NCBI GenBank assembly: GCA_964637845.1
Contig: CAZWXI010000003.1
Span: 1-64,000, forward strand
Source: PGYU01 sp964637845
Lineage (GTDB): Bacteria; Bacteroidota; Ignavibacteria; Kapaibacteriales; UBA2268
Length of the DNA stretch: 64,000 bases
Reading direction: 5' to 3'
The stretch's first letter is position 1; each line of letters begins with the position of its first letter. The notes under the pieces were generated by a model. The model did no database searches. It was not told the DNA's origin and was given only the letters and a program-made list of their open reading frames with translations. Below are positions 1-8,618 of the stretch, piece after piece. Made by a program: the position numbers and the translations under genes.

Positions 1-82
1 CGGCGTGCCCATGGGTTCTACACTCGAATTCTCTGATGATGCCACAATCGCTAGAGCTATTGAAGGAAGAATTCAAATATGA
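1..82 (+). CDS. recR: RecR recombination protein, C-terminal end (partial)
   Basis: Only the last 26 codons are present; reading from base 2 gives a tail beginning GVPMGSTLEFSD and ending EGRIQI. RecR proteins end in a very similar way (GLPVGGDLE...ALEGR), just after the Toprim domain, so I assign this as RecR, a DNA-binding ring protein of the RecFOR gap-repair pathway. The stop codon overlaps the start codon of the next gene (ATGA at 79-82), so the two are probably co-transcribed. The catalogue identity rests on a short segment, hence the moderate confidence. Confidence 0.7.
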   Translation, partial: GVPMGSTLEFSDDATIARAIEGRIQI

Positions 83-672
83 AAATTATATTATTTTTTA
101 CATTGTTGTTCATTATTACCGGATGTGAACTCTTCTCTACACGAGAACCAGAAAAGCCGGACATGGGTGAAAAAACTTACATACCTCCTACAGAACCCGA
201 AATATTAATTCTGAACTTCGAAAATTCGATTAAAAGATTGAACGCTGACAACTATGTAAAGTGCTTTTCCGATGAAATTGGCAACCACCCACAAAGATAT
301 AAGTTTTTCCCGACAGCATCAGCTTTGGCTATGTACCCATCAATGTTTGATGATTGGAATATAGGATCGGAAAGGCGCCTGATAAACAGAATTTCATCCC
401 ACTTCGGTTCGGAACCAATACAACTTGTATTTCCGAATCGCAAGCCTATACTCGAAACACCTGATTCCGCAATTTTCGCGGCTGATTATGTATTAACTTT
501 ACCACAAAAGTCTCAAAGCCAGATAATTGATTTTCGCGGAAGAATACAACTTACATTGATTTCTAAGCCAAACGGATTATGGTATATTTCGCGTTGGTTC
601 GATTATCCTGCAGAGCAAGTTGATTCAGAAAATAACACTTGGAGTATATTAAAAGCAATTTATTTCAATTAA
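79..672 (+). CDS. Putative lipoprotein of unknown function
   Basis: The 197-residue product starts with a hydrophobic signal segment followed by a lipobox (IITGC, Cys16), so it should be lipid-modified and anchored in the envelope. The rest is soluble, with no motif I recognise. It overlaps the recR stop by 4 bases and the next gene by 1 base (TAATG), so recR and two lipoprotein genes form a tight unit. The following gene is of similar size and also a lipoprotein with a comparable aromatic, charged pattern near its end (GLWYISRW here, DVWKIVNW there), which suggests that the two are distant paralogues, possibly of an NTF2-like fold. That fold is a guess. Confidence 0.75.
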   Translation: MKIILFFTLLFIITGCELFSTREPEKPDMGEKTYIPPTEPEILILNFENSIKRLNADNYVKCFSDEIGNHPQRYKFFPTASALAMYPSMFDDWNIGSERRLINRISSHFGSEPIQLVFPNRKPILETPDSAIFAADYVLTLPQKSQSQIIDFRGRIQLTLISKPNGLWYISRWFDYPAEQVDSENNTWSILKAIYFN

Positions 673-1175
673 TGAGAAATAATATCTATTTCATATTGGC
701 TCTAATTATGTTGTTGGGATGCACGAATCCATTCGCTCCTAAGTTAGCTGATATTGACAATCACAATAACATATTGGGCGACCAAACTAAAATTGAAGGT
801 GTTTTTAAAAATTTCAGATATGCCTATATTTTTAAAGATACACTGGTTTACGGAAATTTGCTGGCTGATGATTTCCGTTTTACCTTTCGAAATTACGAAA
901 AAGGTGTGGACGAATCTTGGGGACGGCAGGAAGATATGTTAACAACCTCGCGATTATTCATGGCAACTCAGAATATTGATTTAGTGTGGAATGATATTAA
1001 CTTGGAAATTGGAGATTCCTTAACAAAAGATATTTCCAGGGGATTTAATTTGTCTATTGTTTTTAGTCCTACCGATGCAATAAACATCAGCGGACGCGTA
1101 AACATGAGATTGAACCGTTTGTCCGTGAACGATGTTTGGAAAATAGTTAATTGGCGTGACGAATCTACTTTTTAG
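672..1175 (+). CDS. Putative lipoprotein of unknown function (second of a pair)
   Basis: I start this gene at the ATG at 672 because the peptide then begins with a proper lipoprotein signal ending in LLGC. A longer reading from 639 would put charged residues in front of the signal. The product is 167 residues. It contains a segment resembling small SnoaL/NTF2-like domains (a DDFRFTF stretch, then a C-terminal DVWKIVNWRDES), but I cannot confirm the family. It overlaps the upstream lipoprotein gene by one base and converges with the histidine kinase gene, the two 3' ends overlapping by 11 bases (1165-1175). Confidence 0.75.
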   Translation: MRNNIYFILALIMLLGCTNPFAPKLADIDNHNNILGDQTKIEGVFKNFRYAYIFKDTLVYGNLLADDFRFTFRNYEKGVDESWGRQEDMLTTSRLFMATQNIDLVWNDINLEIGDSLTKDISRGFNLSIVFSPTDAINISGRVNMRLNRLSVNDVWKIVNWRDESTF

Positions 1176-2460
1176 CGTCTATTGGTAACTCAATAGCAAA
1201 AGTTGTACCTTTAGAAGGTAATGTTTCTTTAACGTAAATTCTACCGTTGTGATAATCCTCAATAATTCTCTTACATAAACTGAGACCTAGACCCCATCCC
1301 CTTTTTTTAGTGCTGAATCCCGGGTTGAAAATTTGTCTCTTTAATTTTTGGGTCATACCCTTTCCTGTATCTTTCACGAATATAAAAAGCCTTTTCCGAG
1401 GATGAATTCGCATATAGATGTAGATTGTACCTTGCTTTTCTTCAATTGATTCTGCCGCGTTTTTAAGGAGGTTTTCTATTACCCAAGCGAATAATTCAAC
1501 ATTTATTTCTGCATACAAACTATCGTCCAAACTACGAATAATTTCGACTCTTTTACCTAAATGAGGCAGGCGTCTATCAAAATAGTTGCAGACGTTATCA
1601 ATTAAACGCGAAATATTAACTCGCTCCTTTTCAGGTGTAGAGCCGATTTTAGAAAATCTTGTTGCAATGGTGTTTAATCTTTCTATGTCTTTTTCCATTT
1701 CAGCGATAGTTTCGTGGCGACTAATCGTATCATCGCTGTCGTATTTTAAAATCTCCAACCACGCAAGTAAACTCGACAATGGTGTACCAAGTTGGTGCGC
1801 GGCTTCCTTAGACATACCAACCCAAACCTTTGTCTGCTCATGATTGCGTGCTGAGTTGAATGAAGCATAACCAATAAAAATAAAAACTCCAATTATAACC
1901 AAAGCCGCTAACGGGAAAAATCGTAATTGGTCAACCAAAGCCGAATGCGTATAATATACCTTGCTTATTATTTTTTCATCTTTATCTTTGACTAATATTG
2001 GCGGATAATTATTTTCCATTTTTTCGAGATATCGCAGAACCCGCTCCCGTTGCTCTGATATTTTCATGTCGGGTTCAAAAATAATATTCAGTGTCCATTG
2101 CTCAAATGGCTCTGTCGGTTGACCACTTTCATCAGTTAAAATAATTGGGAAATTAATTATTCGAGGAATTACCTCATCAAGGAAAAAGACATAATTATCT
2201 ATTAGTGAATTATATTTCATTGTGTCTAATGCTGATGCGGGAGAGTTAATCAACTCAATGAAATTCTCAGTAACGTTAGCATACAGTTGGACAGCACTTT
2301 GCTCGCGATTAATAAGCTCTTTGACTATTGATTGAGTGAAAAAAATCACGGAAATTACGATTAAAAAGGCAATCAAGGCTAATATCAGCTTAACTTGCCA
2401 TTTTGATAAGTACAAGGAGAAAAAATCAGTTCCAGAGAGCTCTTTGGCGATTTTCATCAT
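1165..2460 (-). CDS. Membrane sensor histidine kinase (orphan)
   Basis: The 431-residue protein has a transmembrane helix at about 22-45, an extracytoplasmic region to about 180, a second helix at about 182-203, then a HisKA dimerisation domain with the phospho-acceptor His at about 222 (AHQLGTPLSS). The catalytic domain carries an N box (ENLLKNAAESI), a G1 box (DTGKGM) and a G2 box (GWGLGLSLCKR). This layout is a standard envelope stress or ligand sensor. Its start overlaps the hisS stop (ATGA), so it is the last gene of a three-gene operon with hisS and the VWA protein. No response regulator gene is adjacent, so its partner must lie elsewhere. The signal sensed is unknown. Confidence 0.9.
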   Translation of the reverse strand: MMKIAKELSGTDFFSLYLSKWQVKLILALIAFLIVISVIFFTQSIVKELINREQSAVQLYANVTENFIELINSPASALDTMKYNSLIDNYVFFLDEVIPRIINFPIILTDESGQPTEPFEQWTLNIIFEPDMKISEQRERVLRYLEKMENNYPPILVKDKDEKIISKVYYTHSALVDQLRFFPLAALVIIGVFIFIGYASFNSARNHEQTKVWVGMSKEAAHQLGTPLSSLLAWLEILKYDSDDTISRHETIAEMEKDIERLNTIATRFSKIGSTPEKERVNISRLIDNVCNYFDRRLPHLGKRVEIIRSLDDSLYAEINVELFAWVIENLLKNAAESIEEKQGTIYIYMRIHPRKRLFIFVKDTGKGMTQKLKRQIFNPGFSTKKRGWGLGLSLCKRIIEDYHNGRIYVKETLPSKGTTFAIELPIDAKK

Positions 2461-3710
2461 TCGAAAGAAATAGTATTCAATAGGCTTAATCCGATTTCCA
2501 CCTGTTCACCATTTTTTAGGTTCTTCATGAATATAGTGCCTCGCTCGATTACTTCCTCTCCAATAAAGATGCAATGCTTTGCATTGATTTTATTGGTTTC
2601 TCTCATTTGAGCTTTTACTGAGCGTCTAAGCAAATCCGTAATCGTTCTGTACCCTTTCTTGCGTAGCATTTCGCTTACTTTAAAGGCCTGAGACAATAAG
2701 GTCTCGGAAGTACAGACAACAAAAACATCACAATCATTTACTTCATGCTCGTAAGTAGCTAACTGGGCTTCAATAATCAATAACAATCTTTCTACACCCA
2801 TCGCAAATCCTACCGCAGGAGTAAATTTTCCACCTAATTGAGCAAACAACCCATCATACCTTCCTCCACCTCCGAAAGCATCTTGAGCACCAAGTGCATC
2901 ACTTTTGAACTCAAATACTGTGTGACAATAATAATCTAAACCTCTGACAAGCTTATTATCTATATCAAACGGAACATTTGAATCTGATAATAAATTCTTA
3001 ACTGTATTGAAATGGTTTTGGCTATCATTATCCAAGAATTCGAGTATTGATGGTGCATTTTGCGCCGCTTCAATATCTTTTTCATCTTTTGAATCAAGCA
3101 CTCTAAGTGGATTTACCTCAAGTCTATTTTGACTTTCATGAGATAAATTTGCTTTTCTGTCAAGTAAGTATTTAGTCAACTCATTCTTATATTTAACTCT
3201 CGATTCACTGCTACCTAATGTATTTATTGATAGTGTATAATTTCCTATGCCCGCTTGTTTAATGAGTCGATTTGCAAGCAGAATAATTTCGACGTCACTT
3301 TCGGGATAAGGTGAACTGATACATTCGGCACCAAATTGATGAAATTGCCTAAGTCTACCTTTTTGAGGACGTTCATATCTGAAAAAAGGTCCGAAATACC
3401 ATAATCTTAACGTTGAAATGTTATGCGTAAGAGAATGTTGAATTACTGAACGAACCAAAGCCGCTGTCATCTCGGGTCGCAGAGTTATAGACTCGCCACC
3501 TTTGTCAGTAAAAGTGTACATTTCTTTATTCACAATATCAGTTGTATCGCCGATACTTCTTGAAAAGACGTCAGTTCTTTCGAATATGGGAGTTCTGAGT
3601 TCCTTGTACCCATAAAGGGAAGTGACTTCGTTAAAAATTCTTTCAATTTTTTGCCAACTCTCTACTTGAGATGGTAAAATGTCTTTAGTGCCTCTGATGT
3701 TTTGTATCAT
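2457..3710 (-). CDS. hisS: Histidyl-tRNA synthetase
   Basis: This is a class II aminoacyl-tRNA synthetase of 417 residues, the usual length, which charges tRNA-His in the cytoplasm. It begins with the typical IRGTKDILP segment, has motif 2 (FRYERPQKGRLRQFHQFGAE), the histidine-specific loop (LVRGLDYYCHTVFEF), motif 3 (GFAMGVERLLL) and a C-terminal anticodon-binding domain. It starts 9 bases after the stop of the large VWA gene and overlaps the histidine kinase start by 4 bases. Being placed behind a large exported protein is unusual for a housekeeping synthetase, but the reading frame is intact. Confidence 0.97.
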   Translation of the reverse strand: MIQNIRGTKDILPSQVESWQKIERIFNEVTSLYGYKELRTPIFERTDVFSRSIGDTTDIVNKEMYTFTDKGGESITLRPEMTAALVRSVIQHSLTHNISTLRLWYFGPFFRYERPQKGRLRQFHQFGAECISSPYPESDVEIILLANRLIKQAGIGNYTLSINTLGSSESRVKYKNELTKYLLDRKANLSHESQNRLEVNPLRVLDSKDEKDIEAAQNAPSILEFLDNDSQNHFNTVKNLLSDSNVPFDIDNKLVRGLDYYCHTVFEFKSDALGAQDAFGGGGRYDGLFAQLGGKFTPAVGFAMGVERLLLIIEAQLATYEHEVNDCDVFVVCTSETLLSQAFKVSEMLRKKGYRTITDLLRRSVKAQMRETNKINAKHCIFIGEEVIERGTIFMKNLKNGEQVEIGLSLLNTISFE

Positions 3711-3719
3711 TACTTAATT

Positions 3720-6700
3720 TCAGTTTTTGATTTCCATTTTATTGAACAGTTTTGATGAGGGGGTCTCAAGAATATAGAAATACACCCCCGATGGTATATC
3801 GCCTGTATAAACCGAATGTTGATGCTGCCCGGGCGAGAATATACCCGAAACGATTTCCCTGATTTCTCGACCAAAAATATCAGTAATATATAATCTTGTT
3901 GTTCCTGCTTCAATGACTTGAAATGTAATTGTGGTTCTATCAATTGCAGGGTTTGGCTCATTTTGAGATAGAGATATACGACCATTAGGGTCAAATAATC
4001 TTGCACCACCGTCAACGCAGAACCCTTTCAATTTAAATGAACCCTGTTCATCGAATATATTGATCCTGCCAAATCCGATTGTGTGGGTAAATTCAGGAGT
4101 TAATGCCGTAATCGAATCATTGCCGAGCCCGACCCTAAATTCTATAACCTTTAACACTGAATCAGAACCGAAAACAACAGGCAAATCCACTTCGATGATG
4201 TTTTCACCATTGATTATTTTTGATTTTGTGAAACCGGATACAGGTTCAAGCATAGTTGCGTTGAATTTTACTTTCGTGCGAAATCCCTCAATAGTAGGTG
4301 CTATTCCGTTCCCACTAATATTTTTAATTTTAATTGGAACCTGAATGATTTTCCCTTCTTCTGCTTCGTGATTTTCGATGTAAATTGTTAGTGAATCATT
4401 ACGAGCAATAACGCCTTCACCAAAGAGGTTTACAATTGTAGGTGACCCCAAGCCATTGTGCTCAAAATATAGTTGAGCATTTTTTCTGCCAATTAATTTA
4501 GGCGAAAAGCGCAGAGTTAGCAAAACATCACCGCGTGGCGGTACAGATACTACATTACTTCCCATAGCACCAAAATCAAACCGATAAGAGCCAACCAAGC
4601 TGACTTGGGAAATATGAATAGGTGAATCGCTTTTATTTGTTACAAGAGCCGTAAACGTGGAATCTTTAATACTACCCACGTCAACTAAGTTAAAATCAAC
4701 TAATCTGTTATTTGCTTTCAGGCTCCTTTCTATTCCATAACCGGCCAATTCAGAATTAATCGTTTTACCGGGAATACTAAATTGCAGAATAGACTTTCTC
4801 AATCCCAAACCTTTTGGCATAAATCGCAGCTCCAGTCCTAAAGTATCTCCTGGCTGAATTAAATAAGGCAAATGAATATCGGAATTAATTTCAAAATCGT
4901 TAGGATGCTCACCGGCAAAACTGATGTCTCTTATTGTGTAGGGGAACTTTGATTTGTTTACAAATACATGCCTGAAAACAGAGTCAATCAGTTCATCAAC
5001 AACAATTTCACCGAAATTATGATTCCAAACGTATGCCTCTGCATATGCAATCGTGAAGACCGAATCCGAAACATCTTGTTGAAGCTCTTTTTGGTCAAGA
5101 TTCCAAATTTTAGCTGTAGAATCCCAACTTGCCGTCATAACTCGAGAGCCAAACCTATCAAATACAGCCGTTGTAACAGAATTTTTATGTTCTCGGAAAA
5201 CATTATCGGTTATAAAGTCATTGATTCGTGTAGGCGAACCATCGGCAGCATCCCAGAGACGAGCCGTCTCATCGGTACTTGTAGTAAGTATGACCTCACG
5301 ATTGAGTTCAGGATGTATAAAGAAACTTGAAAAATTTATCGAGTTGTTGTCACCCGGTAGCAGATTATGTGTTATCGAATAAAGTGGCGTATTTGGATTG
5401 GCAACATCCCACACATACAATACTTTTGGTGCTCCCGAGCTTGTCGCAGCCGCAATCTTAGTTGCATCAGTATTATAGGTGACGTGAGTACATTCGATGC
5501 TTTTTGTGTCATAAATTACATCGGGTGAATTGCCGTCGATGGCATTCACCCAATTATAAACTTTGACTTTGCCTCCTTGGTTTGCCGTAACTATAATGCT
5601 ATCATTCGTAGGGTGAAAATCAGCAAACCAAGTAACGCCGTCATTTACTTTTAGTGTTTTCACTGATTTCCAATTGATATCCCAAACAATCACTCTACCA
5701 AGTAAATCGGACGATACAATGTATTCGCCTGACTGGGCCCAGTTTACCGATTCAATACGTGTTTTATGTGCATCCAGAATTGCTACAAGCGAGCCGTCTT
5801 CAAGACTCCAAATCATAATCATTGAATCAGTGCTTGCAGTGGCAACAAATCGGTCGAATGGGTCAAACGTTGCCCAATTGATTGGTCTGTTGTGACCTCT
5901 AAGCACAAATTTTTTCGCTCCGGTATTGGCAACCCAAACTATTGCGGTCGTATCGTTGCTTGCGGTCAATACTAAATCGCCTTCTTGATTGAAAAATCCG
6001 CAATTTACGCGACCCTCGTGCTTCAAATTCATTGTGAATCCAACATTATTTGGCCACAATTGAATTATTTTGACTCTGCAAGAATCGCTCGGTTTGTTCG
6101 GTACAATCCAATCTTTGCGAAGCCCGGTTACGTTGGTGGCAAGAGTATCCCACGTTCGTCCATCATCAATCGAATATTGAAGCTGAATAACGTCCTTCGG
6201 AAGCAAACCAAGCCAAGAAACATATGAAGTATCTCCGATAATTAAATATTCTCCACCGTTCGGATGAACAATTTTTACTGTTTTTTCAACCGGTTTTGTG
6301 TTGGGGAAACCACCTGTTATATAAATTGGGCTTACTTCACAAGCATTTGAAATGACTTTTAACTCAGTAAAAACAATAGCTTCATGTTCAGGTTCATACT
6401 CGACGGTTATGTTAAGGAAGTTGTCACGCGATAAATTGTAATTAGTTACATTACCTTCGACTATTTTAAAAGGTGGGTTAATTTGCAGTGATTGAATCAA
6501 AATGTCACGATTGCGGGCAGTAATTGTTAGACTCAAACGTTTCTTTTGTCCTATTTCGACTGAACTAAAACCGATGAATTGAGGTTCAGACGTGATTGAT
6601 GCCTTCTGCTCATTTAAAAATCTGAAATTAAAATCATCTCGAAGGTTTTGTGAAGGAATCACAATTTCGATACTATGCTCATCTTCACATGTGGTGGCAT

Positions 6701-7505
6701 TTGTCCATTTTAAGATACATGGCTCGTATCCCCTTGCCAATGCCATAAGCGAGTTAACAGCTATAATAAAATTCTTGCTGCTGATGTTGTCAATATACCA
6801 TCCACCTGTAGACAGGGTAAGGTTTTTCAACCTTGCAGGGATACTGCGTCCTACGCAAAATGTGAATAATTTTATTCCTTTCGATTGACACAAATTTGCG
6901 ATTTGTACCTCATTCAAAGCACCTGAACCATCTGTAATCATAAAAATCACTTTTGTGTTTTTGCCTCGGTCAATAATTTTTATGCTGTTAGCAGGTTCAC
7001 TTAAAAATGAGACATCAAATAACGAACCCTTTGAAGGGGTAAATGCATTGATTTCAGCAAGGAGCGCCGAGCGAGATGTATCTATTTCACGATTTAGATA
7101 GCTGCGTATATCATATGAAGTAATAGAACAATCATCATAGGGAAATTTTAGGCGGCTAACCAATAACCGAGCAATAGATTTGCCAATTTCAAATGGATTA
7201 TCAGACCCAAGTTCATAATTCAGAGCTAAATCAAATTGTATGTTTGCCGATAATTGATTGACTTTTGGATTTGCTTGGCATTGATACTCGTCCGTAGTCG
7301 GGACATTTAATCCATTATCCCGCACTACAAAATTGTTTTTATTCAAATTGTATATAGGATTTCCGTCAGTATCAAATACAAAAATTTTGGCACTCGATGC
7401 CGGAAAATTTGAAAATTCATAACTAAGAATTTTCATTGAATTTTGTGCAAATCCTTGCTCTATCAATAAGAACAACGATATGAAAAAAACTATGTAACGC
7501 AGCAT
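3720..7505 (-). CDS. Large secreted VWA / WD40-repeat protein with T9SS sorting domain
   Basis: I start at the ATG at 7505, which gives a signal peptide ending near FAQN; a TTG 18 bases upstream would add polar residues. The 1261-residue product has a von Willebrand A-like domain at about 85-260 whose metal-binding DxSxS motif is degenerate (DLALN). A domain of secretion-associated type follows, then WD40 repeats forming at least one propeller at about 490-805, then choice-of-anchor/ASPM-like beta domains and a cohesin-like region to about 1165. The last 80 or so residues look like a type IX secretion sorting domain (SLSQNEPNPA, TTITF, DIFGREIREI, SGVYFYILE). The protein should therefore be exported and surface-attached or released. 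hisS follows by 9 bases. Confidence 0.88.
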   Translation of the reverse strand: MLRYIVFFISLFLLIEQGFAQNSMKILSYEFSNFPASSAKIFVFDTDGNPIYNLNKNNFVVRDNGLNVPTTDEYQCQANPKVNQLSANIQFDLALNYELGSDNPFEIGKSIARLLVSRLKFPYDDCSITSYDIRSYLNREIDTSRSALLAEINAFTPSKGSLFDVSFLSEPANSIKIIDRGKNTKVIFMITDGSGALNEVQIANLCQSKGIKLFTFCVGRSIPARLKNLTLSTGGWYIDNISSKNFIIAVNSLMALARGYEPCILKWTNATTCEDEHSIEIVIPSQNLRDDFNFRFLNEQKASITSEPQFIGFSSVEIGQKKRLSLTITARNRDILIQSLQINPPFKIVEGNVTNYNLSRDNFLNITVEYEPEHEAIVFTELKVISNACEVSPIYITGGFPNTKPVEKTVKIVHPNGGEYLIIGDTSYVSWLGLLPKDVIQLQYSIDDGRTWDTLATNVTGLRKDWIVPNKPSDSCRVKIIQLWPNNVGFTMNLKHEGRVNCGFFNQEGDLVLTASNDTTAIVWVANTGAKKFVLRGHNRPINWATFDPFDRFVATASTDSMIMIWSLEDGSLVAILDAHKTRIESVNWAQSGEYIVSSDLLGRVIVWDINWKSVKTLKVNDGVTWFADFHPTNDSIIVTANQGGKVKVYNWVNAIDGNSPDVIYDTKSIECTHVTYNTDATKIAAATSSGAPKVLYVWDVANPNTPLYSITHNLLPGDNNSINFSSFFIHPELNREVILTTSTDETARLWDAADGSPTRINDFITDNVFREHKNSVTTAVFDRFGSRVMTASWDSTAKIWNLDQKELQQDVSDSVFTIAYAEAYVWNHNFGEIVVDELIDSVFRHVFVNKSKFPYTIRDISFAGEHPNDFEINSDIHLPYLIQPGDTLGLELRFMPKGLGLRKSILQFSIPGKTINSELAGYGIERSLKANNRLVDFNLVDVGSIKDSTFTALVTNKSDSPIHISQVSLVGSYRFDFGAMGSNVVSVPPRGDVLLTLRFSPKLIGRKNAQLYFEHNGLGSPTIVNLFGEGVIARNDSLTIYIENHEAEEGKIIQVPIKIKNISGNGIAPTIEGFRTKVKFNATMLEPVSGFTKSKIINGENIIEVDLPVVFGSDSVLKVIEFRVGLGNDSITALTPEFTHTIGFGRINIFDEQGSFKLKGFCVDGGARLFDPNGRISLSQNEPNPAIDRTTITFQVIEAGTTRLYITDIFGREIREIVSGIFSPGQHQHSVYTGDIPSGVYFYILETPSSKLFNKMEIKN

Positions 7506-7543
7506 GCTTTCGTTACTCCCCAAAAATGTATAAACAAGAACTA

Positions 7544-7576
7544 CAAATTTAAGAATTTTAATAATTCAATGTTCAA
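7544..7576 (-). promoter_or_regulatory. Candidate promoter of the VWA-hisS-kinase operon
   Basis: On the minus strand there is an exact TAnnTTTG element (TAAATTTG, 7544-7551) with TTTTG 22 bases upstream. The spacing is longer than the 20 bases seen at the two best sites in this window. It lies about 40 bases before the VWA start codon. Confidence 0.4.
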
Positions 7577-7657
7577 AATACGTTCCAAATAATTGTTATG
7601 ACGAATTTCGGTTTGATTCGTCTTAATAAATATTATGTTAGTATTAAATAGAGTCTC

Positions 7658-8611
7658 ATGAAGAGTATTATATTGTTTTTATTACTGAATTTGCTAATGA
7701 TTAACAATCTTGCTTCACAGATTTTTTATGATAAAAGTGATTATGATGAAAATTACGACCCTAAAAGAGACATGATTATCAAAGAAATTCAACCGTACAA
7801 GATTTTGTTTTTTAAGGGTGATACTTTAACTTACAGGGTTGAGTCGCATGACAGTATAATAGTTGATTTCAATGATGCCCTTGTCAAAACAAGATTTGAA
7901 ATGCATAGAGTAATTTGTGATTCTGTATCTCGAAATGGTTTGTTCCATCTGAGAATTACATTAATTGATTATATCGCTGATGAATGGAAAAGAAAAATTC
8001 CGCCCGTAAGGAGAACCGCTCATCCCTGGATTGGTCGAGATGTGTATTTGACGATGGATTCGCTTGGTAGAAGGCATGGAGTTGGTATTGATGACACAAC
8101 TTTATATGCAATGTCTCCCGGGGGTGCTTTTCAACCCCAGATTTTTGTCCCATTTAGCAACACTTATAAGTTTATAAATGAATCATGGAGTGTTAATACA
8201 CTTGATACATTAGCCGAGAATGGTTTACCCTTTCCGATGGTAAAGCGTTCATTCTTATTCAGAGGAGAGCACCCGATTGACACATTAGGTCACGAATCTA
8301 TTAGGTTTAGATACATAACCACAGGAACCGGTGCCGTAACCGTAATTGCCGAAGATACAAAATTACGCACCGATGCAGTGTTAAACGGCGGAGGAAATAT
8401 GATTCTTTCTGTTAGAAATTTAGTTCCAGTGCATCATTTTTCGAATGTTGAACAAAAAATGAACATTAAATATCCGGATGGTACTGAAATGCCGATTTGG
8501 CATTATAATTCAACTGATTTCACTTTAGATACTTTTAAACCCGGTGCGGCTCGAACGGCATATATGGAAAAATTGAAATCAACTCACGAAAAGCAATCAA
8601 AAAGCAAATAA
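7658..8611 (+). CDS. Exported protein of unknown function
   Basis: The 317-residue product begins with a clear signal peptide cleaved near NLASQ and has no further membrane segment, so it is probably periplasmic or outer-membrane associated. It is rich in short beta-strand-like stretches. Recognisable but unassigned segments include HPWIGRDVYLTMDSLGRR and YITTGTGAVTVIAED. The overall look is that of the beta-rich DUF6263-like envelope proteins of this phylum, but that is only an impression. It stands alone: divergent from the VWA operon across a 152-base intergenic region, and convergent with the symporter gene 7 bases away. Confidence 0.75.
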   Translation: MKSIILFLLLNLLMINNLASQIFYDKSDYDENYDPKRDMIIKEIQPYKILFFKGDTLTYRVESHDSIIVDFNDALVKTRFEMHRVICDSVSRNGLFHLRITLIDYIADEWKRKIPPVRRTAHPWIGRDVYLTMDSLGRRHGVGIDDTTLYAMSPGGAFQPQIFVPFSNTYKFINESWSVNTLDTLAENGLPFPMVKRSFLFRGEHPIDTLGHESIRFRYITTGTGAVTVIAEDTKLRTDAVLNGGGNMILSVRNLVPVHHFSNVEQKMNIKYPDGTEMPIWHYNSTDFTLDTFKPGAARTAYMEKLKSTHEKQSKSK

Positions 8612-8618
8612 GAACAAA

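Noticed and set aside
639..671. Upstream start for the second lipoprotein
   Set aside because: It would place polar residues before the signal peptide; the ATG at 672 gives a clean lipobox.
3710..4015. 101-codon minus-strand ORF overlapping the end of the VWA gene
   Set aside because: It lies in another frame of a clearly coding region (the T9SS sorting tail), so it is a shadow.
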